64,000 nucleotides of DNA from Fodinibacter sp038258215 (GTDB lineage Bacteria > Actinomycetota > Actinomycetes > Actinomycetales > Dermatophilaceae): positions 90,710-154,709 of the forward strand of contig JBBSQC010000002.1 in assembly GCA_038258215.1 (NCBI GenBank). The letters are read 5' to 3'. Positions 8,536-18,136 of this stretch are shown here, one piece after another. The position numbers and the translations under genes were made by a program. Each line of letters opens with the position of its first letter. Position 1 is the stretch's first letter. The notes under the pieces were generated by a model, which was given only the letters and a program-made list of their open reading frames with translations, ran no database searches and was not told the DNA's origin.

Positions 8536-8909
8536 CGTGGACGACCCGCGCGAAGTGCTCACCTGGACCGACTTCGACCGATCGGTCTGAGACCTGGCGG
8601 AGCGCATCGCCGCCGACGGGGTGCGCGGACATGATCCTGTCGATCGCGCGCGGTGGCCTGCTCATCGGGGGTGCTCTGGGTTACGCGCTCGGTGTGAAGA
8701 ACACCTACGCGATGAACGTCGAGTTCCATACCGGCGTCGACGAGCGGCTGGACGTGCCGCGCATCCTTCCTCCCGCCCCGGACTTCGTGGACCTCGGTGA
8801 CGCCCGGGTGCTGGTGGCCGACGACGTCGCCGACACGGGGCTCACCCCGGAGTCGGTGCAGCAGTTCTGCGCCGGCAAGGTCGGCGAGGTGCGGACCGCG
8901 ACGATCTAG
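8536..8909 (+). pseudogene. Phosphoribosyltransferase relic
   Basis: The reading begins at a GTG (VDDPREVLTWTDFDRSV) and meets an in-frame TGA at 8588. A one-base frameshift near 8620-8628 then moves into the frame that carries MILSIARGGLLIGGALGYA, YAMNVEFHTGVDERL and the PRPP loop VLVADDVADTG. This is the type I phosphoribosyltransferase fold found in many actinobacteria (about 160 aa). The C-terminus is also lost: a TAG at 8907 follows RTATI where the family continues for about 40 residues. Three independent lesions argue for genuine decay rather than a sequencing error. Confidence 0.8.
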
Positions 8910-8959
8910 GCCAAGCCGCCTGCGGCGGTGGTGTCGGGGCCGGCGCCTATCGTCGGCCC

Positions 8960-9343
8960 ATGACGTCGGAGCAGCACCGTGAGACCGTCGAGTCCTACTG
9001 GGCCTGTGCCGAGGCGAGGGACTGGGCGGGTTTCGCCGCCACCCTCTCCCCTGACGTGGTCTACCGCTGCCCGCAGACGCGCGAGGTGGTCCGCGGACGC
9101 GACGCGTATGTGCGCTTCAACGCCGAGTTCCCCGGTGACTGGCACCTGGTGCTCGACCGGGTGCTCGTCGACGAGCGCGGTGCGATGAGCCGGGCGACGT
9201 TCGCGATCGGCGGGGAGTCGATGACCGGCCTGTGCCTGTTCACGATGGATCACGCGGGGCGGGTCGAGACCGTCGAGGACTGGTGGCCGAGCCCCTACGA
9301 ACCGTCGCCGGAGCGGGCCCACCTCGTCGAGCGGGAGCACTGA
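8960..9343 (+). CDS. SnoaL-like / NTF2-fold protein
   Basis: 127 residues. The cone-shaped NTF2/SnoaL pattern is visible: an N-terminal helix pair (VESYWACAEARDWAGFAATL), SPDVVYRCPQTREVVRGRDAY, then beta strands ending VETVEDWWPSPYEP. Members are cyclases, dehydratases, isomerases or simple binding proteins, so no reaction can be assigned. It starts at the ATG at 8960. It is the last + gene before tsf and ends in a hairpin region. Confidence 0.75.
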   Translation: MTSEQHRETVESYWACAEARDWAGFAATLSPDVVYRCPQTREVVRGRDAYVRFNAEFPGDWHLVLDRVLVDERGAMSRATFAIGGESMTGLCLFTMDHAGRVETVEDWWPSPYEPSPERAHLVEREH

Positions 9344-9379
9344 GGCGCCCTCGGGCCGCGGTGTGCCGCACCCAGACAG

Positions 9380-9417
9380 CGGTATGCCGCCCGCACGACT
9401 GTGTGGACGGCATACCG
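9380..9417. terminator. Inverted repeat between SnoaL-like gene and tsf
   Basis: Arms CGGTATGCCG (9380-9389) and CGGCATACCG (9408-9417), with an 18-base spacer, in the convergent gap between the SnoaL-like stop and the tsf stop. A bidirectional terminator is likely. The arms are built from the window-wide over-represented word GTATGCC/GGCATAC. Confidence 0.5.
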
Positions 9418-9441
9418 GATGCGGCGTGATCGGACGTTGTG

Positions 9442-10272
9442 TCAGGCACCCACGCGATAGCGGACGAAGCCCTTGGCGTCGGCGCCGGACTCCTCGAGCA
9501 CCTTCGCGACGGTCTTCTTCGGCTCCTTGGCGAACGGCTGCTCGAGCAGGACGTTCTCCTTGAAGAAGCCGTTGACCCGGCCCTCGACGATGCGCGAGAG
9601 GGCGGCCTCGGGCTTGCCCTCCTCCTTGGCGGTGGCCTCGGCCACGCGGCGCTCGTTCTCCACCGTGGTCTGGTCCACCTCCTCGCGGGTCAGGACGGTC
9701 GGGCTGAAGGCCGCGACGTGCATGGCGACGTCGCGAGCGACCTGCTCGTCGCCGCCGGCGGTCGCCACGAGCACGCCGATCTGCGCGGGCAGGTCGGGGC
9801 TCGTCTTGTGCAGGTAGGAGACGACGTGCTCGCCCTCGAGGCGGGCCACACGCCTGACCTCGATCTTCTCGCCGATGGTCGCGTTGGCTCCGTCGAGCAG
9901 CTCCTTGACGGTCTGGCCGTCGGGGAGGGTGGTCGCGAGCAGGGCCTCGGCGTCGGGCGCCTTGGTGTCGACGGCCTGGGTGAGGACCTGGTCGGCCAGC
10001 GCGAGGAACTTCTCGCCCTTGGCCACGAAGTCGGTCTCGCAGAGGACCTCGACCAGGGTGCCCTCGCCCTCGGAGGCGCGGGCGATGACCAGGCCGTTGG
10101 AAGCCGTGCGGCCCTCGCGCTTGGTCACCCCCTTCTGACCCTTGACCCGGAGGATCTCGGTCGCCTTGTCGCGGTCACCATCGGCCTCGACGAGGGCCTT
10201 CTTGACGTCGAGCATGCCGGCGCCGGTGGACTCCCGGAGCGCCTTGATGTCAGCGGCGGTGTAGTTCGCCAT
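9442..10272 (-). CDS. tsf: Elongation factor Ts
   Basis: 276 residues. It is the guanine-nucleotide exchange factor for EF-Tu. The N-terminal UBA-like module MANYTAADIKALRESTGAG is followed by MLDVKKAL, the diagnostic start. The core CETDFVAKGEKF is at about 80-91. It lies 47 bp downstream of rpsB, the standard rpsB-tsf operon. The start is the ATG at 10272. Confidence 0.97.
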   Translation of the reverse strand: MANYTAADIKALRESTGAGMLDVKKALVEADGDRDKATEILRVKGQKGVTKREGRTASNGLVIARASEGEGTLVEVLCETDFVAKGEKFLALADQVLTQAVDTKAPDAEALLATTLPDGQTVKELLDGANATIGEKIEVRRVARLEGEHVVSYLHKTSPDLPAQIGVLVATAGGDEQVARDVAMHVAAFSPTVLTREEVDQTTVENERRVAEATAKEEGKPEAALSRIVEGRVNGFFKENVLLEQPFAKEPKKTVAKVLEESGADAKGFVRYRVGA

Positions 10273-10319
10273 GAGTCGTATCGCTTCTTTCCGTGTGCGG
10301 TGTCGGACGGGGAGGTTGC

Positions 10320-11477
<1,158 letters not shown>

Positions 11478-11862
11478 CGTCGTTCTCCTTGCTGTGTGGT
11501 GGTCAGTTGCGTCGGGGCCGCAAGGGTGCGGCTCCTGCCTGGCGCCTGCAACGCACCTCGCCCGGCCCCCGTCGCCGGGTGCTGGGACTGCCGTGGTGCG
11601 CCCCGTGTTCGGAGGTCCTACCTCGTCACACGGCGGAAGACGCGCGAATTCGACCGGCGCAAACCGGTCGTCCCCGCAGTCTAGGCGCCCGTGGGCCTCC
11701 GGCAGAAATCCGCCGCTGTGTCCGGCAGGGTGACCCCGTCGTGGCCAACCTGCCGGACGCACGGGGCGGGGCCCGTGGTGCGTCCGGCAGGTTGGGACCC
11801 CTGCTGCAGAGGTGCCGGACGCACCGAGCGGACGGTGCAGGGTCACGGCATACGCTCGGGCC
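11478..11862. other. Divergent intergenic region: rpsB leader and DapC promoter region
   Basis: A 385-bp region without a gene separates rpsB (minus) from the DapC-type aminotransferase (plus). The rpsB side holds a GC-rich untranslated leader of about 200 nt with a small stem CGACCGG-CGCAAA-CCGGTCG at 11651-11670, next to an AT-richer GAATTCG. The dapC side holds four copies of a CCGGCAGG-type word at 11719-11826 (annotated separately). No tRNA or known riboswitch is recognised. Confidence 0.6.
11719..11826. repeat. Four copies of a (G)CGTCCGGCAGG word, two forming an 18-bp palindrome
   Basis: CCAACCTGCCGGACGCAC (11745-11762) is followed, after 15 bases, by its exact reverse complement at 11778-11795. 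Partial copies flank it: GTCCGGCAGGG (about 11720-11730) and GTGCCGGACGCACC (about 11812-11825). The cluster sits in a divergent promoter region, so it is better placed as regulatory sites than as a terminator. Confidence 0.6.
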
Positions 11863-13032
11863 ATGACCGGACCGCTCGGCAACCCCAGCCTCGCCCCCTT
11901 CGGGACCTCGATCTTCGCGACGATGACCGCCCTGGCGCACGAGCACGACGCGATCAACCTCGGGCAGGGCTTTCCCGACACCGACGGCCCGCGGGAGGTC
12001 CTCGACGCGGCCGTCGAGGCGATCCGCTCGGGCCGCAACCAGTACCCGCCGGGCATCGGGGTTCCGGAGCTGCGGGAGGCCATCGCCCAGCACCAGAAGC
12101 GCTTCTACGGCATCGAGGTCGACCCGGCCAGCGAGGTGCTCGTGACCGTCGGCGCCACCGAGGCGATCGCCGCGACCGTGCTCGCTCTCGTGCAGCCCGG
12201 TGACGAGGTCGTGACGTTCGAGCCCTACTACGACTCCTACGCCGCGACGATCGCCCTGGCCGGCGGGGTGCGCCGCACGTCGGTGCTCCGCTTCCCGGAC
12301 TTCGCGGTCGACGAGGAGTCGCTGCGGGCGGCCTTCTCCGACAAGACCCGGCTGGTGCTGCTGAACACCCCGCACAACCCCACCGGCAAGGTCTTCACGC
12401 GTGCCGAGCTCGACCTGATCTGTTCCCTCGCCCGCGAGCACGACGCCTGGGTCGTCACCGACGAGGTCTACGAGCACCTCCTGTTCGACGGCGCCGAGCA
12501 CGTGCCGGTCGCCTCGCTGCCCGGGATGCGCGAGCGGACGTTGACCATCTCCTCGGGTGGGAAGACCTTCTCCACGACGGGGTGGAAGGTCGGCTGGGTC
12601 AGTGGCCCTGCCGAGGCAGTGTCGGCCATCTTCGCCGTCAAGCAGTTCCTCACCTTCGGGTCCTCGGGGCCCTTCCAGCCCGCCGTGGCGGTGGGCCTGG
12701 GTCTGCCGGATGCCGTGTATGCCGGGCTGGCCGGGTCGATGCAGGCCAAGCGCGACGTGCTCGTCGACGGGCTGACCGCCGCCGGGCTGAGGGCCTCGGT
12801 GCCCCAGGGCACCTACTTCGTCGTCGCGGACGTCGCCCCGCTGGGTGCGACCGACGCACTCCAGTTCTGTGTCGACCTGCCGGGCCGTATCAGCGTCGCC
12901 GCCATTCCGGTCTCGGTCTTCCACGACGACGTGGACGCGGCGCGCACCCTGGTGCGGTTCGCGTTCTGCAAGGAGGATGCCGTGCTGCGCGAGGGCTGCA
13001 CGCGACTGGCCTCGCTCGCGAAGGGAGCCTGA
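11863..13032 (+). CDS. dapC: PLP-dependent aminotransferase, DapC-like
   Basis: 389-residue fold-type I aminotransferase. The N-terminal NLGQGFPDTDGP, the central TPHNPTGKVF, VTDEVYEHL and the PLP-lysine region SSGGKTFSTTGWK (Lys near 230) are all present. The protein resembles mycobacterial succinyldiaminopimelate aminotransferase (DapC) and kynurenine/methionine aminotransferases of the same subgroup. DapC would convert N-succinyl-2-amino-6-oxopimelate to succinyl-diaminopimelate in lysine and peptidoglycan synthesis, but substrate choice is inferred. The start is the ATG at 11863. Upstream codons to 11812 lack similarity. Confidence 0.75.
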   Translation: MTGPLGNPSLAPFGTSIFATMTALAHEHDAINLGQGFPDTDGPREVLDAAVEAIRSGRNQYPPGIGVPELREAIAQHQKRFYGIEVDPASEVLVTVGATEAIAATVLALVQPGDEVVTFEPYYDSYAATIALAGGVRRTSVLRFPDFAVDEESLRAAFSDKTRLVLLNTPHNPTGKVFTRAELDLICSLAREHDAWVVTDEVYEHLLFDGAEHVPVASLPGMRERTLTISSGGKTFSTTGWKVGWVSGPAEAVSAIFAVKQFLTFGSSGPFQPAVAVGLGLPDAVYAGLAGSMQAKRDVLVDGLTAAGLRASVPQGTYFVVADVAPLGATDALQFCVDLPGRISVAAIPVSVFHDDVDAARTLVRFAFCKEDAVLREGCTRLASLAKGA

Positions 13033-13044
13033 GCCCCCCGGCCG

Positions 13045-13086
13045 CCGTCCACAGCCCTTCCGCGGTCCTGTTCCCCGTCCACAGCC
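13045..13086. repeat. 12-bp direct repeat upstream of the M23 gene
   Basis: CCGTCCACAGCC occurs at 13045-13056 and again at 13075-13086, 30 bp apart (about three helical turns), in the short gap between the aminotransferase and the M23 gene. It may be a pair of regulator sites or chance; nothing else is recognised in this gap. Confidence 0.3.
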
Positions 13087-13133
13087 TCGGAGGGGGCCTC
13101 GACGTCTGACCCCCGCCGGCACAGGCTCGCGGC

Positions 13134-13814
13134 ATGTCGATGCGCGTGCTCCTCACCGTGACCCTGGCCTCCGTCGTGGGTCTGGGCGCCCAACCGCTCG
13201 GTGCCGGCGAGGGTCTCGCCACGACCGTGTCCTTGACGCCTCGGACGAGCGAGTCGATGGCCCCGGGGGCGCCCGCGCGGCCCGGATCGTCAGCCCCCGT
13301 CAGCCGGGTGGGCCTGCCGCCCGCTCCCATGACCGGCCGACCTCTGTGGCAGTGGCCGCTCGTGCCTCGGCCGACGGTGCTCCGGAACTTCGTCGCGCCC
13401 CCGACCCCCTACGGACCTGGCCACCGAGGCCTCGACCTCCGCACGAGTGTCGGCGCCGAGGTGCTGTCGGTGGCGCCCGGCGAGGTCACCCACGCGGGCC
13501 CGGTCGCCGGTCGCGGCACCGTCACCGTCGCCCATGCCGGAGGCCTGTCCAGCACGTACGAGCCCGTGGACTCCACCGTCGAGGTGGGCGAGCTGGTCGA
13601 GGCCGGTGGGGTGCTCGGCGTCGTCGGCCCCGCGCCCGGCGAGGCCGGCACGGCGACGGGCGGTCACTGCGGCGGGGGCCGCTGCCTCCACCTCGGCGCG
13701 CGGCGCGGCTCGGTCTACCTGGACCCGCTCCCGCTGTTGATCGGGGGTCGGGCGGTCCTCCTGCCCCTCGCCGGCCTCCCCGTGGTGCCCCGGCACGACC
13801 CGCCCGTGCCCTGA
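13134..13814 (+). CDS. Secreted M23 (LytM-like) peptidase-domain protein
   Basis: 226 residues. Residues 1-25 form a Sec-type signal peptide (MSMRVLLTVTLASVVGLG). A proline-rich linker follows, then an M23/LytM beta-barrel with the zinc motif HRGLDL near 101-106. The second motif is CLHLG near 185, so one His of the usual HxH is replaced. Two cysteines (GGHCGGGRC) bracket this site. Related proteins beside xerC/rpsB in actinobacteria share this arrangement. It may be an endopeptidase acting on peptidoglycan or a weakly active relative that binds the wall. Confidence 0.75.
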   Translation: MSMRVLLTVTLASVVGLGAQPLGAGEGLATTVSLTPRTSESMAPGAPARPGSSAPVSRVGLPPAPMTGRPLWQWPLVPRPTVLRNFVAPPTPYGPGHRGLDLRTSVGAEVLSVAPGEVTHAGPVAGRGTVTVAHAGGLSSTYEPVDSTVEVGELVEAGGVLGVVGPAPGEAGTATGGHCGGGRCLHLGARRGSVYLDPLPLLIGGRAVLLPLAGLPVVPRHDPPVP

Positions 13815-13877
13815 CGGGTGCCTCACGGCCTCGGGCGCGGGCGACCCCGCGGCATCCGGCCCGGGGCGGACCCAGCG

Positions 13878-14789
13878 TCAGGCGCGGGGGTGCGCGATCG
13901 CGTAGGACTTCTTGAGCCGGTCGACCGACACGTGGGTGTAGATCTGGGTGGTCGCGAGCGACGCGTGCCCGAGGAGCTCCTGCACCATGCGCAGGTCGGC
14001 ACCCCCCTCGAGCAGGTGGGTGGCCGCACTGTGGCGGAGACCGTGCGGGCCGAGGTCCGGCGCGTCGGGCACGTGCCGGAGCAGCTCGTGGACGACCGTG
14101 CGGATCTGGCGCTGGTCGGCTCGAGCCCCACGCCTCCCAAGCAGGAGAGCGGCGCCGCTCCCCTCCCGAACCAGGAGGGGGCGCCCCTGTTCCAGCCAGT
14201 CGACGACGGCGCGACCGGCCGGGGCCCCGAACGGGACACGCCGCTCCTTGTCCCCCTTGCCGACGACGCGAAGCACACCGAGGTCGAGGTCCACGTCATC
14301 GACATCGAGTCCGACGAGCTCACCCACCCGGATGCCGCTGGCGTAGAGCAGCTCGAGGGCCGCGCGATCCCTCAGGTGGATCGGGTCGTCATCGTCGGCG
14401 GCGACCGTGGCGACGTCCAGCAGCGCGGACGCGGATCGTTGCGCGAGCACCGGGGGCAGAGTCCGGTGCCGACGGGGCGCCGACAGCCGGAGGGAGGGGT
14501 CGGTGTCGATCCGACCGGTGCGCTCCAGCCATCGGAAGAACGTACGCAGGGAGGCGGCCGCGCGAGCGATGGTCGCACGGGCCGCACCGCGGCGGGAGAT
14601 CACCCCGAGCCACGCCCTGAGGTCCGCGAGTCTGACCTCACCCAGGCCCTCGTCGCTTTCGACCCCCAGATCGTCGAGGAACACCTGCACGTCCCGCACG
14701 TAGGCGCGAACGGTGTGCGGAGACCTACCCCGCTCGGCGCGCAGGTGGCGCTGGAAAGCGCTCAACGCTGGGGGGACCGTCTCGCTCAC
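13878..14789 (-). CDS. xerC: Tyrosine recombinase XerC
   Basis: 303-residue site-specific recombinase that resolves chromosome dimers at dif with XerD. It has an N-terminal SAM-like core-binding domain and a C-terminal catalytic domain. All catalytic residues are visible: Arg in GIRVGEL, Lys in GKGDKER, HGLRH, His in LLGHAS and the nucleophile Tyr in TQIYTH. The start is the GTG at 14789 (VSETVPPALSAFQRHL). The in-frame extension to 14978 is out of family and would run into dprA. It is the last gene of the yraN-comM-dprA-xerC operon. Confidence 0.92.
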   Translation of the reverse strand: MSETVPPALSAFQRHLRAERGRSPHTVRAYVRDVQVFLDDLGVESDEGLGEVRLADLRAWLGVISRRGAARATIARAAASLRTFFRWLERTGRIDTDPSLRLSAPRRHRTLPPVLAQRSASALLDVATVAADDDDPIHLRDRAALELLYASGIRVGELVGLDVDDVDLDLGVLRVVGKGDKERRVPFGAPAGRAVVDWLEQGRPLLVREGSGAALLLGRRGARADQRQIRTVVHELLRHVPDAPDLGPHGLRHSAATHLLEGGADLRMVQELLGHASLATTQIYTHVSVDRLKKSYAIAHPRA

Positions 14790-14820
14790 CGCCCCACCGT
14801 CGCACCCTGGAGCATCCGAA

Positions 14821-16023
14821 TCAACGACCGCCTCCCCCGTGGCGAACCCCAGTCGCCTTGCGCCAGCCACCGTCGACCCGCAATGCCAGGTCGTCGGCTT
14901 CGAGGGACGCGAGGACCCCGAGCAGACGCGCGACCCCCAGACCGGCAGCGACGGCCACACGATCCGTGGACGCCCCACCTCTGACGGGGAGGGCCGACCA
15001 GACGGCGTAGGCGGTGGGGTCGAGGTCGTCGACCGGTGACCGCGGTAACCCCTCGGGCGGGTCGGCGAGGTCCTCTCCGATGCGACCCGCCAGCTCGGCG
15101 ACCTCCGCTGGGTCGGTGACGAGCACGGCGTCGGTCTCCCGGACCAGTGCGTGGCAACCCGCCGACGTCATGCTCGTCACCGGCCCGGGCACCGCACCCA
15201 CGGGCCGGATGAGCTTGACCGCCTCCCGTGCCGTCGAGAGCGAGCCCGAGCGGAGGCTGGCCTCCACCACCACGGTCGCTCGCCCGAGGGCGGCGATGAT
15301 CCGGTTGCGGGCGAGGAACCGCGAAGCGTAGGGAGCACACCCGGGTGGCACCTCGCTGACGACCGCTCCGGCGCGGGCGATGTCGCGCAGCAACCCGGTG
15401 TGGGCGCTGGGGTAGGGCCGGTCCACCCCACTGGCCAGGACGGCAACCGTCGGCCCACCGCCCGCGAGCGCACCGCGGTGGGCCGCGGCGTCGATACCGT
15501 AGGCGGCTCCGCTGACCACGGTGAACCCCCGCCCGACCAGACCCTCCCCGAGGTCGGCGGCCACCCGCAGGCCGTAGTCGGTGGCCGCCCGTGCCCCCAC
15601 GACGGAGACGCTGCGCACGGTGAGGTCCGACAGAGAGGTGTCGGAGTCGACGTAGAGGCAGAACGGCGGATCGAGGAGGTCGTCGACGGCGACCGGCCAT
15701 TCCGAGTCACCCGGCACGAGGACCCGGATGCGGCGACGTTCGACGACCTGGGCCACCTGGTCGAGGTCGAGCACGGCCAGGCGCGGGGCCACGTCGGAGC
15801 TCAGGCCGGACCGTCCGGCTCGCACCCTGGCGAGGGCGTCCACCGCACCCCGCTCCGCGACCTCGCGGCAGGCGGCAGGGTTGCGTGGCTCGACGAGCGC
15901 GCTCCACGCGACCCGCGCCCAGCGATCCTCCCGCTCCAGGACGCTGCGCCGACCTCCCCCCGCGGTGTCGCGCCCGACGCCGCTCACGCCACCCACCGCG
16001 CCCACGCCACCCACCGCGCTCAT
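14821..16023 (-). CDS. dprA: DNA-processing protein DprA
   Basis: 400 residues. It is a Rossmann-fold protein that binds single-stranded DNA and loads RecA during natural transformation. Key pieces are VSVVGARAATDYG, VVSGAAYGIDAAAHRGAL (about 185-202) and FLARNRIIAALGRATVVVEA. A winged-helix-like C-terminus follows. The ATG at 16023 overlaps the comM stop (ATGA). The N-terminus has a short GGV repeat (AVGGVGAVGGVSGVG) from a tandem DNA repeat at about 15980-16023. Whether the host is transformable is unknown. Confidence 0.92.
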   Translation of the reverse strand: MSAVGGVGAVGGVSGVGRDTAGGGRRSVLEREDRWARVAWSALVEPRNPAACREVAERGAVDALARVRAGRSGLSSDVAPRLAVLDLDQVAQVVERRRIRVLVPGDSEWPVAVDDLLDPPFCLYVDSDTSLSDLTVRSVSVVGARAATDYGLRVAADLGEGLVGRGFTVVSGAAYGIDAAAHRGALAGGGPTVAVLASGVDRPYPSAHTGLLRDIARAGAVVSEVPPGCAPYASRFLARNRIIAALGRATVVVEASLRSGSLSTAREAVKLIRPVGAVPGPVTSMTSAGCHALVRETDAVLVTDPAEVAELAGRIGEDLADPPEGLPRSPVDDLDPTAYAVWSALPVRGGASTDRVAVAAGLGVARLLGVLASLEADDLALRVDGGWRKATGVRHGGGGR

Positions 16024-17564
16024 GCCGCGGGCCTCTCGCCGCGCCGCAGGGTGAGCGCCATCCCCACGTCGTCGCGGCCGGGCACCCCACGCCCGGCGAG
16101 GTCCGCAGCGGACCACGCGACCCGCAGCACGCGGTCGTAGCCACGCAGGGTGAGGCGACCCCGGTCCAGCGACCGGTCGAGATCCGCGGTCGCGTCTCGC
16201 GGGAGGCGGAAGGGTGGACGGCGCAGCACGTGCCCGGGCACCACCCCGTTGGTGCCCCACCCCCCGTCGGTCCACCGCACGCGCTGGACCTCGCGTGCGG
16301 CCGCCACCCGTGCGGCGACCACCGCGCTGGGCTCGCCCGACTGCTCCGCGAACGCCGCCCTGCTCACCGGCGGCACCTGCACCTGGAGGTCGACCCGGTC
16401 CATCAGCGGCCCGGAGAGTCGGCCGGCATACGACCTGATCTCCATCGGCCGACAGGTGCACTCCAGCCCCTTGCCGAAGGACCTACCGCACGGGCAGGGG
16501 TTCGCGGCCAGCACGAGGAGGAAACGGGCCGGGTAGCACACGACCTGGCGGGCCCGGGCGATCACCACCTCGCCGGACTCCAGGGGCTGGCGCAGCGTCT
16601 GGAGCACGGACGCCTTGAACTCCGGGGCCTCGTCCAGGAAGAGCACCCCCCGGTGCGCCCGGGAGATCGCACCCGGCAGGGCCACCCCGGACCCCCCGCC
16701 CACCACCGAGGCCATCGAGGCGCTGTGGTGCGGCGCGACGAACGGCGGAGTGCGGTCGAGCGTCACGACCTCTCCGACGTGGCCGGTCAACGAGCGGATC
16801 GCGTGAGTCTCCAGCGCCTCCTCGCGGGTGAGGGGTGGCAGCACGGTCACCAGCCGCTCCGCGAGCATCGTCTTGCCCACCCCCGGCGGGCCGGAGAGGA
16901 AGAGGTGGTGGCCCCCCGTCGCGGCCAGCTCGATGGCCATCCGCGCCTCCGGCTGTCCGACGACGTCCGCGAGGTCGATCCTCGGACGGGGGCTCGGGGC
17001 CTCGAGCTCAACGCGCGGGGTCGGTGGCAGCGGCTCCCCGTCGCGCGCGTCGGCATACCACCGCACGACCTCGCGCAGGGTCGCTGCGCCGTGCACGGTG
17101 ACGGTGTCGACCAGTTGCGCCTCGGCGAGGTTCTCCAGTGGCACCACCACGTGGCGCACCCCGCTGCGCGCCGCCTCGAGCACCGCGGGCAGCACACCGT
17201 GCACGCCGCGGACGCTGCCGTCCAGGGCCAGCTCGCCGAGGTGCACGACGTCGCTGACGGCCCGGCGGGGCACGACCCCCGCCGCGGCCAGGACCGCGAT
17301 CGCGATGGGCAGGTCGAAGGCCGAGCCGTGCTTGGGCAGCGATGCCGGCGAGAGGTTGACCGTCACCCGCTGCGACGGGATGGGCACGCCCGAGGTCGCA
17401 GCGGCCGGACGGATCCGGTCGGGGGCCTGCGCGCACGCCTTGTCGGGGAGACCGCCGATGGAGAACGCGGGGAGGCCCTGGCCGATGTGGGCCTCCACGT
17501 CCACGAGGGCACCGTCCAGGCCCATGAGCGCCACTGCCCGGGTGCGACCCAGCCCGAGGGTCAC
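16020..17564 (-). CDS. comM: YifB/ComM family Mg-chelatase-like AAA+ ATPase
   Basis: 514 residues. An N-terminal Lon-like fold (about 20-130) precedes an AAA+ module with Walker A GPPGVGKTM near 223, GAISRAHRGVLFLDEAPEF (Walker B) near 305 and a C-terminal Mg-chelatase subdomain with the four-cysteine cluster region ANPCPCGRSFGKGLECTC near 358-375. ComM relatives drive branch migration during integration of transformed DNA. The GTG start overlaps the yraN stop (GTGA), and its own stop overlaps the dprA start. The operon context supports a DNA-uptake or recombination role. Confidence 0.92.
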   Translation of the reverse strand: MTLGLGRTRAVALMGLDGALVDVEAHIGQGLPAFSIGGLPDKACAQAPDRIRPAAATSGVPIPSQRVTVNLSPASLPKHGSAFDLPIAIAVLAAAGVVPRRAVSDVVHLGELALDGSVRGVHGVLPAVLEAARSGVRHVVVPLENLAEAQLVDTVTVHGAATLREVVRWYADARDGEPLPPTPRVELEAPSPRPRIDLADVVGQPEARMAIELAATGGHHLFLSGPPGVGKTMLAERLVTVLPPLTREEALETHAIRSLTGHVGEVVTLDRTPPFVAPHHSASMASVVGGGSGVALPGAISRAHRGVLFLDEAPEFKASVLQTLRQPLESGEVVIARARQVVCYPARFLLVLAANPCPCGRSFGKGLECTCRPMEIRSYAGRLSGPLMDRVDLQVQVPPVSRAAFAEQSGEPSAVVAARVAAAREVQRVRWTDGGWGTNGVVPGHVLRRPPFRLPRDATADLDRSLDRGRLTLRGYDRVLRVAWSAADLAGRGVPGRDDVGMALTLRRGERPAA

Positions 17565-17989
17565 GAGCCGACCCCCACCACGTGGCGGACCTCCACCGGG
17601 CGACCCGGGCGCACCAGCACCCCGACGACGTCGATGCGGACCTGCGCGACCCCGGGGTGATGGGCCGCGAGGTAGGCCGTGGACAACCGGCGCAGCCTCA
17701 GCGCCTTGTCCCAGCGCACCGCCTCCACCGGGTCACCGAAGTGGGCGGATCGCCGCGTCTTGACCTCGCAGACCACCAGGCAGTCCCGATCGCGCGCTAC
17801 GACGTCGATCTCGCCGTACTGGCACCGCCAGTTGCGGTCGAGCACCTCCAGCCCGAGGTCTCGCAGGAAGCGCACGGCCAGGTCCTCACCCCACCTCCCC
17901 AGCCGAGCACTCGGGGTGCCGCCTCGCGGTGACGCCGGAGTGGATGGCCCGGCAGGAGGGTCGGGCGACGCGGCGGTGGGAGTGGTCAT
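17561..17989 (-). CDS. YraN family (UPF0102) putative endonuclease
   Basis: 142 residues with the nuclease-fold signature LGRWGEDLAVRFLRDLG, RNWRCQYGEIDVVARD and CEVKTRRS (the E/K catalytic pair of restriction-endonuclease-like folds). Its role is not established, but it is routinely found with comM and dprA. The ATG at 17989 is preferred over the upstream GTG at 18022 because the latter has no ribosome site. The first about 30 residues are a proline/alanine-rich tail. Confidence 0.88.
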   Translation of the reverse strand: MTTPTAASPDPPAGPSTPASPRGGTPSARLGRWGEDLAVRFLRDLGLEVLDRNWRCQYGEIDVVARDRDCLVVCEVKTRRSAHFGDPVEAVRWDKALRLRRLSTAYLAAHHPGVAQVRIDVVGVLVRPGRPVEVRHVVGVGS

Positions 17990-18136
17990 GACCGGAGCCT
18001 CGTGGGTCGGCGACGCGACCACCAGAAGGATCCCCGGCCTGTGGACGACGCCGGCCGAGCGACTCCCCCTGTGGATGGGCCGTGACCCCGACCGGAGCAG
18101 GCCCGCGGCTCGGGAAAGGCAGCCGAAGTCAGCCGG

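Noticed and set aside
11478..12083. Large N-terminal extension of S2
   Set aside because: The ATG at 11477 has a good ribosome site and begins with the conserved S2 sequence; upstream codons are low quality and lie in the leader.
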